A stretch of 64,000 bases of DNA from Aureococcus anophagefferens (GCF_000186865.1 NW_008705583.1:3673-67672); one strand, 5' to 3'; counted from the first letter of the stretch, positions 9,329 through 19,648 are shown. Notes: a model not told the origin generated them from the sequence alone. Translations and numbers: made by a program.

Positions 9329-10915
9329 ATGCCAGAGGAGACGACCAAGCCCTTCCCGGCGCGCGCCGTAATCACGCTGTCGTGCTGCTTCCTCGTCAAC
9401 ATCTACACGGTCACCTCCGTCTTCCCCTACCTCGCCTACTACGTCGTCGAGGCCGGCGCCGCGGAGGACGTCGACGCGGCGGGCTACTGGAGCGGCGTCA
9501 TCACGGCCGCGTTCATGGTCGGGAGGGTCATCGGCGCGTATCCCTTGGGCCGCGCCGCGGACCGCTTCGGCCGCAAGCCCGTGCTCTTCCTCGGGCTCGC
9601 GACGAACGCCGCGCTCGCCGTCGCGTTCGGGTCGTGCCGCTCCATCGGCGCGGCGATCCTGACGCGCTTTCTGACGGGGCTGTTCAACGGCATTCCCATC
9701 GTCGCGCGCACGTCGGCGACGGAGCTCGTCGCGGACGCGGCGCTCGAGGCCGACGAGCAGCAGAAGCGGCGGAGCCGCGCCGTCGCCTGGGTTTTAGGCA
9801 GCTACAGCATCGGCGTCGTCGTCGGCCCCGCGATCGGCGGCGTCCTGGCGGGCAACCGGGCGCTGAAGCGCGGCTTCGCGGTCTTCGAGCGCTACCCCTA
9901 CCTGCCGCCGAACCTGCTGACGGCGCTCCTGGGGCTGCTCCTGCTGCCCTGCGTCGCGGCGTTCATCCCCGAGACGCGCGCCGCGCGGCCGCCGGCGGCC
10001 GCCGCGGCGAAGCCGCGGACGGCGATCCTGCAGAACAGGGCCGCGGCGGCGGCCATCGCGACCTACGCCCTCTACAGCGCCGTCGAGATCGGCGTCACGG
10101 AGGTCGTCTGCCTCTGGGCCGTCGCGTCCGAGGCGAGCGGCGGCCTCGGGCTGAGCATGGCGCGCGTGGGCCAGGCGCTGGGCGCCGTCGGCGTCTTCAT
10201 GGTCGTCGTCCAGTTCGCGCTCTACGAGAAGCACGTCGCGCGCGTCGGCGAGCGCGGCGGCGTGCTCGGCGCGCTCGCGCGCAACGGCCCGGCGATCGCG
10301 GCGCTCCCCGTCGCGGCCTACGCGCTCGAGGCGGCCTTCGGCGAGGGCGGCGCCGTCGCCGCTTTGGTCCTCGTCCACGGCTTCGTCAAGTGCGGCGACA
10401 CCGTCTTCTTCTCCGCGCTGACGGCCGTCGCGAACGCGACCGTGTCCACGGAGGACCGCGGCGCGTTCCAGGGCGTCAACGTCACGCTCGGCAGCCTCGG
10501 CAAGGCCCTCGGCCCGACGGCGGGCGCCGTGCTCTTCGCCTGGACCATCAACGCCTCGGCGCTACGCGCCGCGGACCCGCGCGTCCGCGCGGCGTCGACG
10601 TTCCTGCTCTACGGCGCGGCGACGTCGCTCGTCTGCGCCTTCGCGTCGCGGCGGCTGGACGCGCCGGACGACGACGCGCGGACCTACGAGATGGTCCGGT
10701 CCCGGTCGACGAACCCGCTCCGCGAGGCGGACGTCGAAGCGGCGCCGCCGGCGGCCGCGGCCTCGCCGTCGCACGCGCCGCTCATCGTCGAGGTCGAGGG
10801 CTTCGACGCCGACGCCGCGCCGGACGCGCGCGAGTCCGAGTTCACGGACGACGAGGACGACGGCATCGACGCCGACGCCGTGCCCGCGCGCGGCGCGGCT
10901 AACACGCGGGTGTGA
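9329..10915 (+). CDS. Major facilitator superfamily transporter (ZIFL/TetA-like)
   Basis: A 528-aa MFS transporter with twelve predicted membrane segments in two halves and a hydrophilic acidic C-tail (about 450-528). The motif A loop GRAADRFGRKP (about 74-84) between helices 2 and 3 is the classic MFS signature; RTSATELV and GSYSIGVVVGPAIGG (helix 5) fit the drug/H+ antiporter and ZIFL-type group. Substrate unknown. The last codons and stop lie inside a 69-bp tandem duplication. It is transcribed away from FAM98 across a 263-bp intergenic stretch that holds no other recognisable feature. Confidence 0.85.
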   Translation: MPEETTKPFPARAVITLSCCFLVNIYTVTSVFPYLAYYVVEAGAAEDVDAAGYWSGVITAAFMVGRVIGAYPLGRAADRFGRKPVLFLGLATNAALAVAFGSCRSIGAAILTRFLTGLFNGIPIVARTSATELVADAALEADEQQKRRSRAVAWVLGSYSIGVVVGPAIGGVLAGNRALKRGFAVFERYPYLPPNLLTALLGLLLLPCVAAFIPETRAARPPAAAAAKPRTAILQNRAAAAAIATYALYSAVEIGVTEVVCLWAVASEASGGLGLSMARVGQALGAVGVFMVVVQFALYEKHVARVGERGGVLGALARNGPAIAALPVAAYALEAAFGEGGAVAALVLVHGFVKCGDTVFFSALTAVANATVSTEDRGAFQGVNVTLGSLGKALGPTAGAVLFAWTINASALRAADPRVRAASTFLLYGAATSLVCAFASRRLDAPDDDARTYEMVRSRSTNPLREADVEAAPPAAAASPSHAPLIVEVEGFDADAAPDARESEFTDDEDDGIDADAVPARGAANTRV

Positions 10916-11037
10916 GTACAGCGACGCGGCGGCTCGGGCATCGATATGAAACGAGGCGATGTTGTACGTAACACGAGGGTGTGAGTATAACAACGAGGCG
11001 GCTCGGGCGTCGATATTAAACGAGACGATGTTATACG
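10900..11037. repeat. 69-bp tandem duplication
   Basis: Two diverged head-to-tail copies, 10900-10968 and 10969-11037, both opening with TAACACG and containing CGGCTCGGGC. The first copy begins inside the MFS coding region and carries its stop codon; the second lies in the 3' flank. Confidence 0.85.
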
Positions 11038-11046
11038 AGCGCGCGG

Positions 11047-11316
11047 CTACCGTTTCGCCTTGCGGCGGCTCAGCGTCGGCATACCCTTGCGATGCGCCTT
11101 GGCCTTTCGCCTTTTATGGCTCACCGGCCTCGCGCCATGATTCGCCTTCTTCGCTTTGCGCGCGTTGCGATTCATGTGCCAGAGCGCGTCCGTGAGAGGG
11201 TTGCCATTGTCGATGGCGACCAGCGACAGGGAAAACAAGGCGCCGAAGGCGAGGTGGATGTGGTGCTGCGCTTGCGACGGCAGCGCTCGGGAGAATGCGC
11301 GCGCGGCCCACATCAT
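11047..11316 (-). CDS. Small basic protein, possibly organelle-targeted
   Basis: An 89-aa protein from the paired ATGs at 11311-11316. The N-terminus MMWAARAFSRALPSQ is rich in Arg, Ala and Ser without acidic residues, as in mitochondrial presequences; a hydrophobic stretch (GALFSLSLVAI) follows. The C-terminal 40 residues are strongly basic (RNARKAKKANHGARPVSHKR), suggesting binding to nucleic acid or rRNA, as in small mitochondrial ribosomal proteins. The family is not recognised. The frame stays open upstream to 11484, so a longer form is possible. It diverges from the plastid-type gene at 11433. Confidence 0.45.
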   Translation of the reverse strand: MMWAARAFSRALPSQAQHHIHLAFGALFSLSLVAIDNGNPLTDALWHMNRNARKAKKANHGARPVSHKRRKAKAHRKGMPTLSRRKAKR

Positions 11317-11432
11317 CTTAGTTTTGGTCTCGACGCTGGGCGGCGGCCGACGGCGGCGACCTCGCGGTGGTGGCCGAGCTGTGATCGCCGATGTTGTGGC
11401 AAACGAGCCGCCAAGCTTTGCCCTTGCGCAGC

Positions 11433-12211
11433 ATGGACTGCTGTAATATAGCTGTGACCTGCTTGACGCTGTGCGCATTAACACATGCTTTTATGTCGCC
11501 GCAACCGGCCACACCTCAATCGCGACGTTCGGCGCGCCGCGCGGCGACGACTGCCCATGTGTCGGCGTTTTGGGCCTCACCCAAATCGCGCCTGTCGCGC
11601 ACGCGCTTGCGCGCGGAGGAGTTCTTCTTTGAAAACCATGGGGTCGCTACCGAGTCTACCGAGGAGCGCGTCGCCGCCGAGCCGGACTGGACGAAGGGCG
11701 AATTCGCGGCGCGCAGCGCTCCCATGTCGCCGGACGCGGACCTGTCGCCGGAGTCGGTGGCGTCATCGTGCCTGCGCGGCCTGCAATTCGTGGACATCCC
11801 GCACAAGAACGCGGGCCTCGAGCGGGCCTACAACTTCATGACGCTGCCGTGCCGCGTCCTGGTCTCGGACCGCGGCCGGCAGATCGAGAACCGCGGCCTC
11901 GACGTCTTCGTCGAGCGGGGGCTGCTGTCGCCGTTGCTGCAGCCGTTCATCGGCGCGTCGCGCATCGACTTTGGGGAGATGAGCGTCATCGACGGCACGC
12001 CGACGCGCGGAGCGATGGCGAGCGTGTCGGTCCACATCGTCGCGTCGCCGTTGGCGGCCACGCGGCACCCGTCCGGGATCCCAAAGGACACGACGGAGCT
12101 GGCCCGGAGTACACGTTCGCCGTGCGTCTGCAGCAGGACCGACGGACGAAGACCTGGCTCGTCGTCGACGTCATCGACGCGGCCTGCGTGGGCAGTAATC
12201 GACCTCTGTAG
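11433..12211 (+). pseudogene. Frameshifted plastid-type protein, tandem paralogue 1
   Basis: Closely similar to the intact gene at 13010-13621: GLQFVDIPHKNAGLERAYNF is shared almost exactly, and so is ATRHPSGIPK near the end. The N-terminus MDCCNIAVTCLTLCALTHAF followed by MSPQ looks like a stramenopile bipartite plastid leader, with signal peptide cleavage before Phe. After codon TTEL (near 12101) the frame shifts; the homologous C-terminus (EYTFAVRLQQDRRTKTW) continues in another frame to 12211. Compared with the paralogue this copy has two extra bases there (or lacks one). It is either a recent pseudogene, a sequencing error, or a protein with an altered tail. Function unknown; domain GLERAYNFMT resembles DUF4864/SnoaL-like folds only vaguely. 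Confidence 0.6.
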
Positions 12212-12361
12212 TGATTTGTGTGGGGGCAATGACGCATGTTGCCGCCGCGTTGCCGCAGTGTTCTAGCGGTTTCTGAGATCCAGCCCTGGGCAGCCCTGCT
12301 CGAGGGTGAGCAGCCGGGCTGATCTTCGGTTGCTGTCGACATCGTCGCTGCGCCGGACGTC

Positions 12362-12826
12362 ATGCCTCTTGGTAGAACGAAGAAGAATAAGGGGGCAGAC
12401 ACTGATCTCCCGGCCGAAATCGTAATCGCCATTGTGGTCGCCATGTTCCTCATCCTCGGGGGGCTCATGTATTTTTGTCCTGGCGTCGATGAGGACTCAG
12501 AAAAATATCGCCGGAAGCAAGAGAAAAAGAAGAAGAAGCGCGGTAAGCGCGGTGCCGGAGCCAGCGGAGGGAGCGGGCCACCTCCTACCGAGACGACCGA
12601 GACGGTTGTCGCGCCGCCGCCGCTGACCTTCCAGGTCGAGGTGCCGGCCGGCGTCGACCCCGGAGCGCAAATGACGGTCCCGGCACCGGACGGAAGCCTT
12701 GTGACAGTGATCGTCCCCGACGGGCGGCTTACGCCGGGCTCGCTCTTCGCAGTGGCGATGGCGCCGCCACTGCCGCCGCCGCCGCCGGAGGCGCCGCAGC
12801 CCTTCGCGGGCCACGGCATCGTCTAG
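12362..12826 (+). CDS. Small single-pass membrane protein with VP-G-PG motif
   Basis: A 154-aa protein with one membrane helix (EIVIAIVVAMFLILGGLMYF, about 19-38), a lysine-rich stretch (RRKQEKKKKKRGKRG) directly after it that should face the cytosol, then a C-terminal domain FQVEVPAGVDPGAQMTVPA and VIVPDGRLTPGSLFAV. This doubled VPxGxxPGxxxxVxxPDG pattern recurs in algal proteins of unknown function. The gene sits between the two tandem plastid-type paralogues, in its own base context with a slightly lower GC start, so it may have been carried in the duplicated block or inserted into it. Confidence 0.55.
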   Translation: MPLGRTKKNKGADTDLPAEIVIAIVVAMFLILGGLMYFCPGVDEDSEKYRRKQEKKKKKRGKRGAGASGGSGPPPTETTETVVAPPPLTFQVEVPAGVDPGAQMTVPAPDGSLVTVIVPDGRLTPGSLFAVAMAPPLPPPPPEAPQPFAGHGIV

Positions 12827-12827
12827 T

Positions 12828-12950
12828 ATGCGCCTGCAGCAGTAATCGGGCAAGTCGACGCGGCCTGCTGCGGGCAGTAATCGGCCTTTGTAGATGTGTT
12901 TGTGTGGGCAACTCCGCATGTTGGCCGGGTTGCTGCAGTGGTGAAGCTCT
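12828..12950 (+). pseudogene. Relic of the paralogue 3' end
   Basis: Bases 12829-12889 (GCGCCTGCAGCAG, then GTCGACGCGGCCTGC) resemble the last codons of the frameshifted gene near 12122-12200, and the following TGTTTGTGTGGGCAAC matches its 3' flank near 12215. The middle of the coding part is deleted. This looks like a leftover third copy of the 3' end, placed directly before the intact paralogue. Confidence 0.5.
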
Positions 12951-13009
12951 CCCGGCTGTGCTCGTCGGTGCGCCGCGCCGCCGCACGCGCAGTGCACCAG
13001 CACCCAAAC

Positions 13010-13621
13010 ATGCTGCGGCGCTTCGCGACCATCGCAGTGGCCAGCGCGCTCTGGATGCCGCAACCGCACCATGCTGCGCGAACGCGGCGACGCGTGGCCG
13101 ACGACGACTGGGCGACGGGCGAGTTCGCCGCGCGCTGCGCGCCGATGGAGCCGAGCGCGGACCTGTCTCCCGAGACGGTCGCCTCCGCGACGCTCCGCGG
13201 CCTGCAGTTCGTCGACGTCCCGCACGAGAACGCGGGCCTCGAGCGCGCCTACAACTTCATGACGCCGCCGTGCCGCGCGGCCGTCGCGCAGACCGAGGAC
13301 CGCGAGCTCGAGCGCTTCGTCGCGCGCGGCCTGCTGTCGCCGAGCCTGCAGCCGTTCGTCGGCTGCTCGCGCATCGACTTCGGCGAGCTCACGCGCATCG
13401 AGGGCACGGCGACGCGCGGCGCCATGGCGTCCGTGTCCGCGCGGGTCGTCGCGTCGCCGTTGGCCGCGACGCGGCACCCGTCGGGCATCCCGAAGCGGGA
13501 CGCGGCGCTGCCCGAGCACGCGTTCGTCGTGCGCCTGCAGCAGGACCGGCGCACGGCGACGTGGCGGGTGGCGGCGCTCATCGACGCCGTCGGCGGCCAG
13601 GGCCACCAGCGGCTGTACTAA
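13010..13621 (+). CDS. Plastid-type protein of unknown function, tandem paralogue 2
   Basis: A 203-aa intact counterpart of the frameshifted gene at 11433. It shares SADLSPETVASATLRGLQFV, then DVPHENAGLERAYNFMTPPC, a GLLSPSLQPFVG segment and a C-terminal AFVVRLQQDRRTATWRV. I chose ATG 13010 because the upstream in-frame ATG at 12896 lies in sequence copied from the 3' flank of the other paralogue. The N-terminus MLRRFATIAVASALWMP is a weaker leader than in paralogue 1. Its stop is 17 bp from the stop of the convergent P5A ATPase gene. The function is not recognised. Confidence 0.65.
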   Translation: MLRRFATIAVASALWMPQPHHAARTRRRVADDDWATGEFAARCAPMEPSADLSPETVASATLRGLQFVDVPHENAGLERAYNFMTPPCRAAVAQTEDRELERFVARGLLSPSLQPFVGCSRIDFGELTRIEGTATRGAMASVSARVVASPLAATRHPSGIPKRDAALPEHAFVVRLQQDRRTATWRVAALIDAVGGQGHQRLY

Positions 13622-13638
13622 CGCGCCGGAACCCCGCG

Positions 13639-16600
13639 TTAGAGCGCGAAGGCCAGCGCGCCGACGGCGAGCGTGTCGGCCGCGAGGAGCTTGAGGAAGT
13701 CGTCGCGGAACCGCGCGTCGGGCCAGTCCGCGAGCTGGAGCCAGGAGCCCAGAAAGGGCGCGGCGCCGGCCGCGGCCGCAAAGAGGAGCACGTAGACGGC
13801 GGCGAGGAGGCGGCTCAGCGCGACGTGGTCGCGGAGCGACTCCATGAAGGGCTCGCCCGTGTAGTTGGCCGCGAACGTGTTGAGCTGGACGACGGCCGTG
13901 AGCAGGAAGACGGCGCTGTTGATCGTCGACGGGCTGAAGGCGCCGTCGGGCGCGTGGCGCTCCCGCGGCTCGTGGGGCGCGCAGAGCTCGACGGCCTTGA
14001 CGAGCGCGAATAGGTGCACGGCGAACTGCGCGGCGATGGACGCCGCGGGCCGGGGCGAGAAGACGCGGAGCGGCGGCCGCGCGGCGCTCAGCGTCTCCAG
14101 CGGCTTCGCGCGCGAGCAGAGGAAGAAGAGGCCCGCCGTCAGCAGGCCGACGCAGGTCATCTGCGAGTCGCCCTGCTTGACGCCGTGGAGGTAGAGCGAC
14201 GAGAGCATGTACGCGGACACGAGGCACATGAGCGCCAAGATCTTGAAGATCTGGATCATCGACACGAGCGTGCAGCGGCCCTGGCAGACGATGGCGAGCA
14301 CGCACTCGATGGTCGCGCGCTTCGACGTGAAGGGCGACGCGATGGACGCGTCGCCGAGGTTCACGAGCGTCGGGTCGTCGTCCATCGCGTCGAGCTCCGC
14401 GTCCGCGAGCGCCCGGCGCATGCCCGCGACGCCGGCGTCGCCGCGCTTCAGCCGCTTCGTCTCCTGCTTCGCCAGCGACTTCTCGAGCACGGGGCTGTTC
14501 ATGATGGACACGCCGACGTGCGCGCGCTTCAGCGCGCCGACGTCGTTCGTGCCGTCGCCGCACATGAGCGTCGTCTTCCCCGCGGCGTTGAGCGCGTCGA
14601 TGACGCGCTCCTTCTGCTTCGGCGACGCCCGCGCGAAGACGGCGCAGTGCAGCGCGACGGGGCCGAGGCAGCCGGCGGCCTCCGCGGCGTCGACGGCGTC
14701 GCCGCGGCAGAAGAGGTCGTAGTCCGCCGCGAGCGCGGGCACGGCGGCCGCGTCGAAGGCCCGCGTGTCGCCGCCGCCGCCCAGGCGCCGCCAGACGACG
14801 CCGCCGGCGTCGGTCGTCTCGAGCACGAGCGCCTCCTTCGCCGCGTCGGCGATATGGACGGCCCGCGCGACGTGCGCGGCGGTCAGCACGTTGTCGCCCG
14901 TGATGACCTGGGCAGCAAAAGAGAGATTCAACGTCGCTTCAACGTGAGTGTTCCGCGCGCGCGCGTTCCGGAAAAAAAAAACATCCACGCTTCGGGGCCG
15001 TTCCAAGAGATGATCGCTCGTCCAAAAATCAGCCGAAACGAGTGGAAAACGGCCGAGCTAGGAGCCTTTGAAGTTGGGAATTTCGCACTCTTTTCCCGCC
15101 CTGGTGATGACGACGCACGCGTGCGACGACGCCTTGAGGTGGTCGATGACCTGGGCCGTGCCCGGCTTCAGGGGCGACTGGAGGCAGAGGAAGCCCCGGA
15201 AGGCGAGGCCCCGCTCCGCGGTCGCGCGGGGCACGCGGCGCCACGTCGCCGGCGACATGCGCGCGTGCTTCGCCGCGTCGCCGTCGTCCGCGGGGCGGCT
15301 CGCGAGCGCGAGCACGCGGTGGCCCGCCGCCGCGTGGGCCTCGTAGGCCGCGTCGAAGCCCGCGGGGACGACGGCGAGCAGGGGCCGGAGCGCCTCGGGC
15401 GCGCCTTTACAGACGACGGTCGCGCCGTCGTCGTTGCGCGGGCTCGCGGGCGCGACGACGCAGGACATGCGCCGGAGCTCGCTCGCGAAGCCGTAGCGGT
15501 GGAGCACGCGGAGCGGCGTCTTCGGGCCCGGCGGCGGCGGGCCCCGGTCGCCCGACTTCTTCTCCCGCGGCGCCGCGGGCGCGACGACGTCCGACGACGC
15601 GACGGCCCAGCCCACCGCGGCGAGCTGCGCGCGCTCGAGCGAGTCGCCGACGAGGCGGCCGTCGACGGCGGCGAGCGCGTGGCACGCGGCCAAGACGACG
15701 GCGCAGTCCGCGTCGACGTCGCGCGCCTTCGCGAGCGCCAAGGCGTCGAGCGGCTCGAGCGCGACGCCGCGGACCGCGAGCTCGTCGGACGTGAGCGTGC
15801 CCGTCTTGTCGAAGCAGCACACGTCCAGCGCCCCCGCGAAGGCGATGCGGAAGGGCTCCGTGCAGTAGACCGCCGACTTGGCGAGCGCCGCGAGCGAGTT
15901 CGTGACGGCGAGGCTCAGCTCCATGGGCAGCTCCGGGGGCACGACGGACGTGACGATGAGCACGCAGTGGAGGCAGAGCTTGAAGCGGTTCCGGTCCGGG
16001 TCCCGGAGGCCCTCGCGCAGGACGTAGGCCGACGCGCAGACCGCGAAGACCAGGAGCGTGCCGATGAACCGGCCCGTCTCCGACGACCCGAGCACGCGCT
16101 CCGTCGCGAAGAGGATCGTGCGCATGAGCTGGCCCTGGGCCGTCTCGAAGCCCGTGCGCAATACCACAACGACGATGCCCCGGTCCGGCGGCGCCGCGCG
16201 CGCCGGCTCGCGCACCGTCATGCCCAGCGGCAGGTCGTCGTCGTCGAGGTCGCGGCCGTCGTCGACGACGGGTTGCGGCGCCGGCGCGCCCGGCGTCGCG
16301 TCGATGAGGTCCGTGCCGCCGAAGAGCACGTGGCGCCGGTGGGCCGTGTCCACGAGGAGCGCGCCCGCGAGCGCGCCCGTCGCGTCGCGGTCCGCGAGCG
16401 CCGCGCCTTCTTTCCGCTGCGGCACGCTCTCGCCCGTGAGCATGGCCTCGTTGACCACCGCCGCGCCGTCGAGGAGCAGGCAGTCGCAGGGGATCGTCGC
16501 GCCGCCCGTGCCGACGCCGCCGCGCGCCTGGCGGCTCCGGCTCGGCGCGGCCAGCGAGCAGACGTCGCCCGGCACGAGATCGTCCGAGAGGCACGGCCGC

Positions 16601-17346
16601 CACGCGCCGAGCCGCAGCGCGTAGACGAGGCGCGGCGGCCGGCGCATGGCCCGCAGATGCTCCAGGGACCGCAACCGCTGGAAGCACAGCGTCGCCTCGA
16701 AGAGCAGCAGCATGCACAGCGTCACGCAGCTGTAGAGCCAGTACTCGTCGAGCGACCACAGCGCGCAGCAGAAGACCTGGAAGACGAAGAAGGGCGCGAG
16801 GTAGTGCTCCTCGAAGAGCTCGCCGAACGTCGGGTCCGGGATGTCGAACGCGTTCGGCCCCCAGCGCCGCCGCGCGGCCTCGGCCGCCGCCTCGGTCTCG
16901 AGCCCCCGCGCGCCGCAGTAGCCCGCGAGCGGGCCGTCGGTAATGGGCGCGAGGGGCGCCCAGGCCCCGCCGTCGGCGACGAAGACGCGCCGCTGGAAGG
17001 AGAAGTGCGCGCCGCCGCGCGCCGCGTCGCGCGCGAGCGCCACGAGCTCGCGGAACTTCGCGTCCGCGGGCGTCGCTAAGGCGTGTGTTGCCGCGCCGGC
17101 GCCGTCCACGCGCCGGTAGGCGACGAGGCACCTGCAGGCGACGCTCCAGCGCGTGCTCAGGAACACGAAGAGGTGCAGGGTCAGCACGACGGGGATGGCC
17201 ACGAGGGCCGCGACGGGCGGCGACGGCGCCGCCCAGGCCGCGCCGTGGAGCGCGCCGTAGGCGACGGCGAAGGGACCCACATCAAGGCGCAGCAGCGGCC
17301 GGCGCTTGACGTAGAGCCTGACGTCCAGGCTGGACACGTCGGCCAT
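13639..17346 (-). CDS. SPF1: P5A-type ATPase (Spf1/ATP13A1 family)
   Basis: Two exons (17346-15112, 14907-13639) give 1167 aa, normal for the family. Members are ER pumps that extract misinserted transmembrane helices using ATP. Seen: the P5A signature PPELPMELS in helix 4 (about residue 470), the phosphorylation motif CCFDKTGTLT (about 505-514), ITGDNVLTAAHVA (about 743-755), MCGDGTNDVGALKRA (about 857) and membrane helices at both ends. The N-terminal RLYVKRRPLLRLDVGPFA is typical of P5A N-domains. A family A introner splits the codons before ITGDN exactly. Codon use and length are normal. Family assignment is firm; local substrate is inferred. Confidence 0.95.
14908..15103 (-). mobile_element. 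Introner, family A, copy 3
   Basis: A 196-bp element in the P5A ATPase gene; the extra length over the usual 192 comes partly from a longer A run. Perfect 8-bp duplications lie at 14900-14907 and 15104-15111 (GTCATCAC in sense). The intron is 14908-15111, GT-AG, phase 0. Splicing restores CVVITGDNVLTAA, a motif conserved in all P-type ATPases, so the boundaries are secure. Confidence 0.97.
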
Positions 17347-17517
17347 CGCGTATCACTCGTTCGCCGTCCCGGCCTATCACCTCAGCGGCAGGAGAGGCTC
17401 ATCATGCCGCAGCTCGGCTGCAGCTCGGCGAAGCCGCGAGACCGCGATGTTTCCCCCAACCTTGCCGTCCCGGACGACGACGGCGTTACGGGGCTGCGGG
17501 GGCGAAGCGAGGTAGCA

Positions 17518-19476
17518 TCACATGCCGGGCGGGAGCGGCTCGTCGGCCGCCGGCGGCGGCGGCGCCGTGTAGCCCGTGAACTGCGTCGGCACGGCCACCG
17601 GCGGCGCGGGGGGCATGGGCGCGCCGTAGTTGACGGGCGGCGGCGGGCCGTAGCCGGGATAGTTCGCGTAGGGGTTTTCCATGGCCGGCGGCGGGTAGGA
17701 GGCGTAGGCCGGCTGCCAGCCGCCGCCGTAGCCCTGCTGCGGCGGCGGGTCCTCGGGCAGCACGGCGCCCGTCGACTGGTCGACGCGCGACATCGAGAGC
17801 TCGTAGCGGCCGTTGGCCTTGATCTCCTTGACGTAGGCGAAGACCTGCTGGCCCGGGGCCGCGTGCGCCGCGATGTCGTGCTCGTCGTTGAGCCGCACGC
17901 CCTTGACGATCTGGGAGATGTGGACGAGGCCGTCGCCGTAGTTGCCCTCGAGCGTCACGAACGCGCCGAAGGGCTGGAGCCGCTTGACGACGCCGCGGTG
18001 CACCGTGTGGAGGTCGGGCACGCCCGGGGGCGCGCTGGGCGCGCCGCCGCCGAAGCCCAGGCCCGGCCGGCCGTAGGCGCCGCCGTTGCCGAGCATGAGC
18101 TGCTGCTCCGGCAGGCGCTCGCCCGTGGCCTGGTCGACGCAGGCCGCGGAGAGCTCGACGCGGCCGTTCTCCTTGACGCCCGTGCAGACGACGTGGATGG
18201 GCGCGCCGAGGGGGTAGACCTGCATGATCTCGTCCGCGCCGTTGAAGCGCCGGTTCCGCTCGAGCTGCGACACGTGGACCATGCCGTCGGCGAAGCCGTC
18301 GAGCGTGACGAAGCAGCCGTAGTTCTCGACGCGCTTCACGAAGCCCCGGTGCTGCGAGTTGACCTCCGGCGGCGGGCCGTAGCTCGGCGCGGACCGCGGC
18401 GCCATGCCGCCGAAGCCGCCGCCGCCGCCGCCGCCGCCGGGGCCCGGGGCCATGGCCGCCTCGGGCATGAGCGCGCCCGTGCGCTGGTCGACGCCGCGCA
18501 GGCTCAGCGCGACCTTGCCCTGGTCCTTGATCTCGAGCACGTGGACCCAGAGCGTCGTGCCCGGCGGCACGACGCGCTCGACCTCCTCGACGGTCTCGTA
18601 GCGCCGCGTGTCCTCGGGCCGGAAGCGCGACGTGTGGATCATGCCGTGGCCCAGGTTGCCACTGAGCTTGATGAACGCGCCGAAGGGCTGGCACCGCTCG
18701 CAGAGGCCCTGGAGCACGGCCCCGACCTCGGGCACGCCCTCGGGCACGCCGCCCGCGGGGGGCGGCACGAGGCCGAAGGCCTTCATGGCCGAGATGTTGC
18801 CGATGGCGCCGGAGCCGCCGATGGACGAGAAGCCGCCGCCGAGCGCCTGCGCCTTCTGCATCGCCGCGGCGACGGCCGCGTGCTGGTCCGGCAGCGCCTC
18901 CGACGACACCGCGGGCACGTAGCCCGGCGGCGGCGCGCTGCTGAACTTGGACACGCGCGGCGCGCGCGCCGGCGCGTCGTCGCGGTCCCTCTTCTTCTTC
19001 TTGCGCCGCTCGGGCGACGGCGAACCGCTGCTCGACGGCGACCGCCGCCGCCGCGACCGCTTCTTCTTCTTCTTCTCCTTCTCGGGCGACGCCGACCGCT
19101 TGCGGTCCTGGGGAGACGGCGACCGCTTCCGCTTCTCGGGCGACGGCGACCGCTTCCGCTTCCCGGGCGACGGCGACCGCTTCCGCTTCTCGGGCGACGG
19201 CGACCGCTTCCGGCCCCGCGCGGGCGACGGCGACCGCTTCCGCTTCGGCGACGGCGACCGCTTGCGCTTCGGCGACGGCGACCGCTTGCGCGCCCGGGCC
19301 GGCGACGGCGACCGCTTCCGCGCCCGGGCCGGCGACGGCGACCGCTTCCGGCCGCGCTCGCCCTCCGCCGCGCCGTTCGCTGCGCTCTTCGCCGGCTCGG
19401 GCTCGGGCTCCTCCTTTTTCTCCTTCTTCTCCTTCTTCGGAATGCGATCGCGCGGCGACGCCGCGCTCATGCTCAT
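17518..19476 (-). CDS. Three-S1-domain RNA-binding protein with KRSPSP repeats
   Basis: A 652-aa likely nuclear RNA-binding protein. Residues about 15-145 hold charged KE stretches and some ten repeats of KRSPSP type, an SR-like phosphorylatable region, then a poly-Lys block. Three S1 domains follow: GAFIKLSGNLGHGMIHTSRF, GCFVTLDGFADGMVHVSQLE and GAFVTLEGNYGDGLVHISQI, each followed by a VxLSxxxVDQxTG segment. The tail is Pro/Tyr/Gly rich. S1 domains combined with SR-type repeats are known from splicing-related proteins such as pNO40/ZCCHC17 (one S1) and DHX8 (one S1); three in series differs from both. The start is taken at the MSMSAASP methionine; an in-frame ATG at 19545 gives a hydrophobic extension. 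Confidence 0.75.
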   Translation of the reverse strand: MSMSAASPRDRIPKKEKKEKKEEPEPEPAKSAANGAAEGERGRKRSPSPARARKRSPSPARARKRSPSPKRKRSPSPKRKRSPSPARGRKRSPSPEKRKRSPSPGKRKRSPSPEKRKRSPSPQDRKRSASPEKEKKKKKRSRRRRSPSSSGSPSPERRKKKKRDRDDAPARAPRVSKFSSAPPPGYVPAVSSEALPDQHAAVAAAMQKAQALGGGFSSIGGSGAIGNISAMKAFGLVPPPAGGVPEGVPEVGAVLQGLCERCQPFGAFIKLSGNLGHGMIHTSRFRPEDTRRYETVEEVERVVPPGTTLWVHVLEIKDQGKVALSLRGVDQRTGALMPEAAMAPGPGGGGGGGGFGGMAPRSAPSYGPPPEVNSQHRGFVKRVENYGCFVTLDGFADGMVHVSQLERNRRFNGADEIMQVYPLGAPIHVVCTGVKENGRVELSAACVDQATGERLPEQQLMLGNGGAYGRPGLGFGGGAPSAPPGVPDLHTVHRGVVKRLQPFGAFVTLEGNYGDGLVHISQIVKGVRLNDEHDIAAHAAPGQQVFAYVKEIKANGRYELSMSRVDQSTGAVLPEDPPPQQGYGGGWQPAYASYPPPAMENPYANYPGYGPPPPVNYGAPMPPAPPVAVPTQFTGYTAPPPPAADEPLPPGM

Positions 19477-19648
19477 GTTGGCGCGCGTGTGCCGCTCACG
19501 GACAGCGACGCGCGCAGCCAACAGGACGGCGAGGCAGGCCGCCAAGGATTGCCAAACTCGCGGCGCCGGCGAGTTGGCTGGGGTCCGCCTCGACCGCGGC
19601 CCACGGCGTGGCCGGGCGCCGGCCAGGCCTAGGGCATGGCTCCCACTC

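Noticed and set aside
12896..13009. N-terminal extension of the plastid-type paralogue 2
   Set aside because: The sequence is a copy of the 3' flank of paralogue 1, so the in-frame ATG at 12896 is probably not the real start.
14014..17079. 1021-aa open frame on the plus strand
   Set aside because: It is antisense to the P5A ATPase, Arg/Ala/Val-rich without any domain, and arises because high GC makes stop codons rare. The same holds for 18947-22090 (+), 28059-30476 (-), 35282-37429 (+) and 60875-62812 (+).
19130..19360. KRSPSP repeats as an RNA polymerase II CTD-like or CRISPR-like array
   Set aside because: The period is variable, the units are coding and in frame with three S1 domains, and they do not match the YSPTSPS heptad. 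It is an SR-type low-complexity region.
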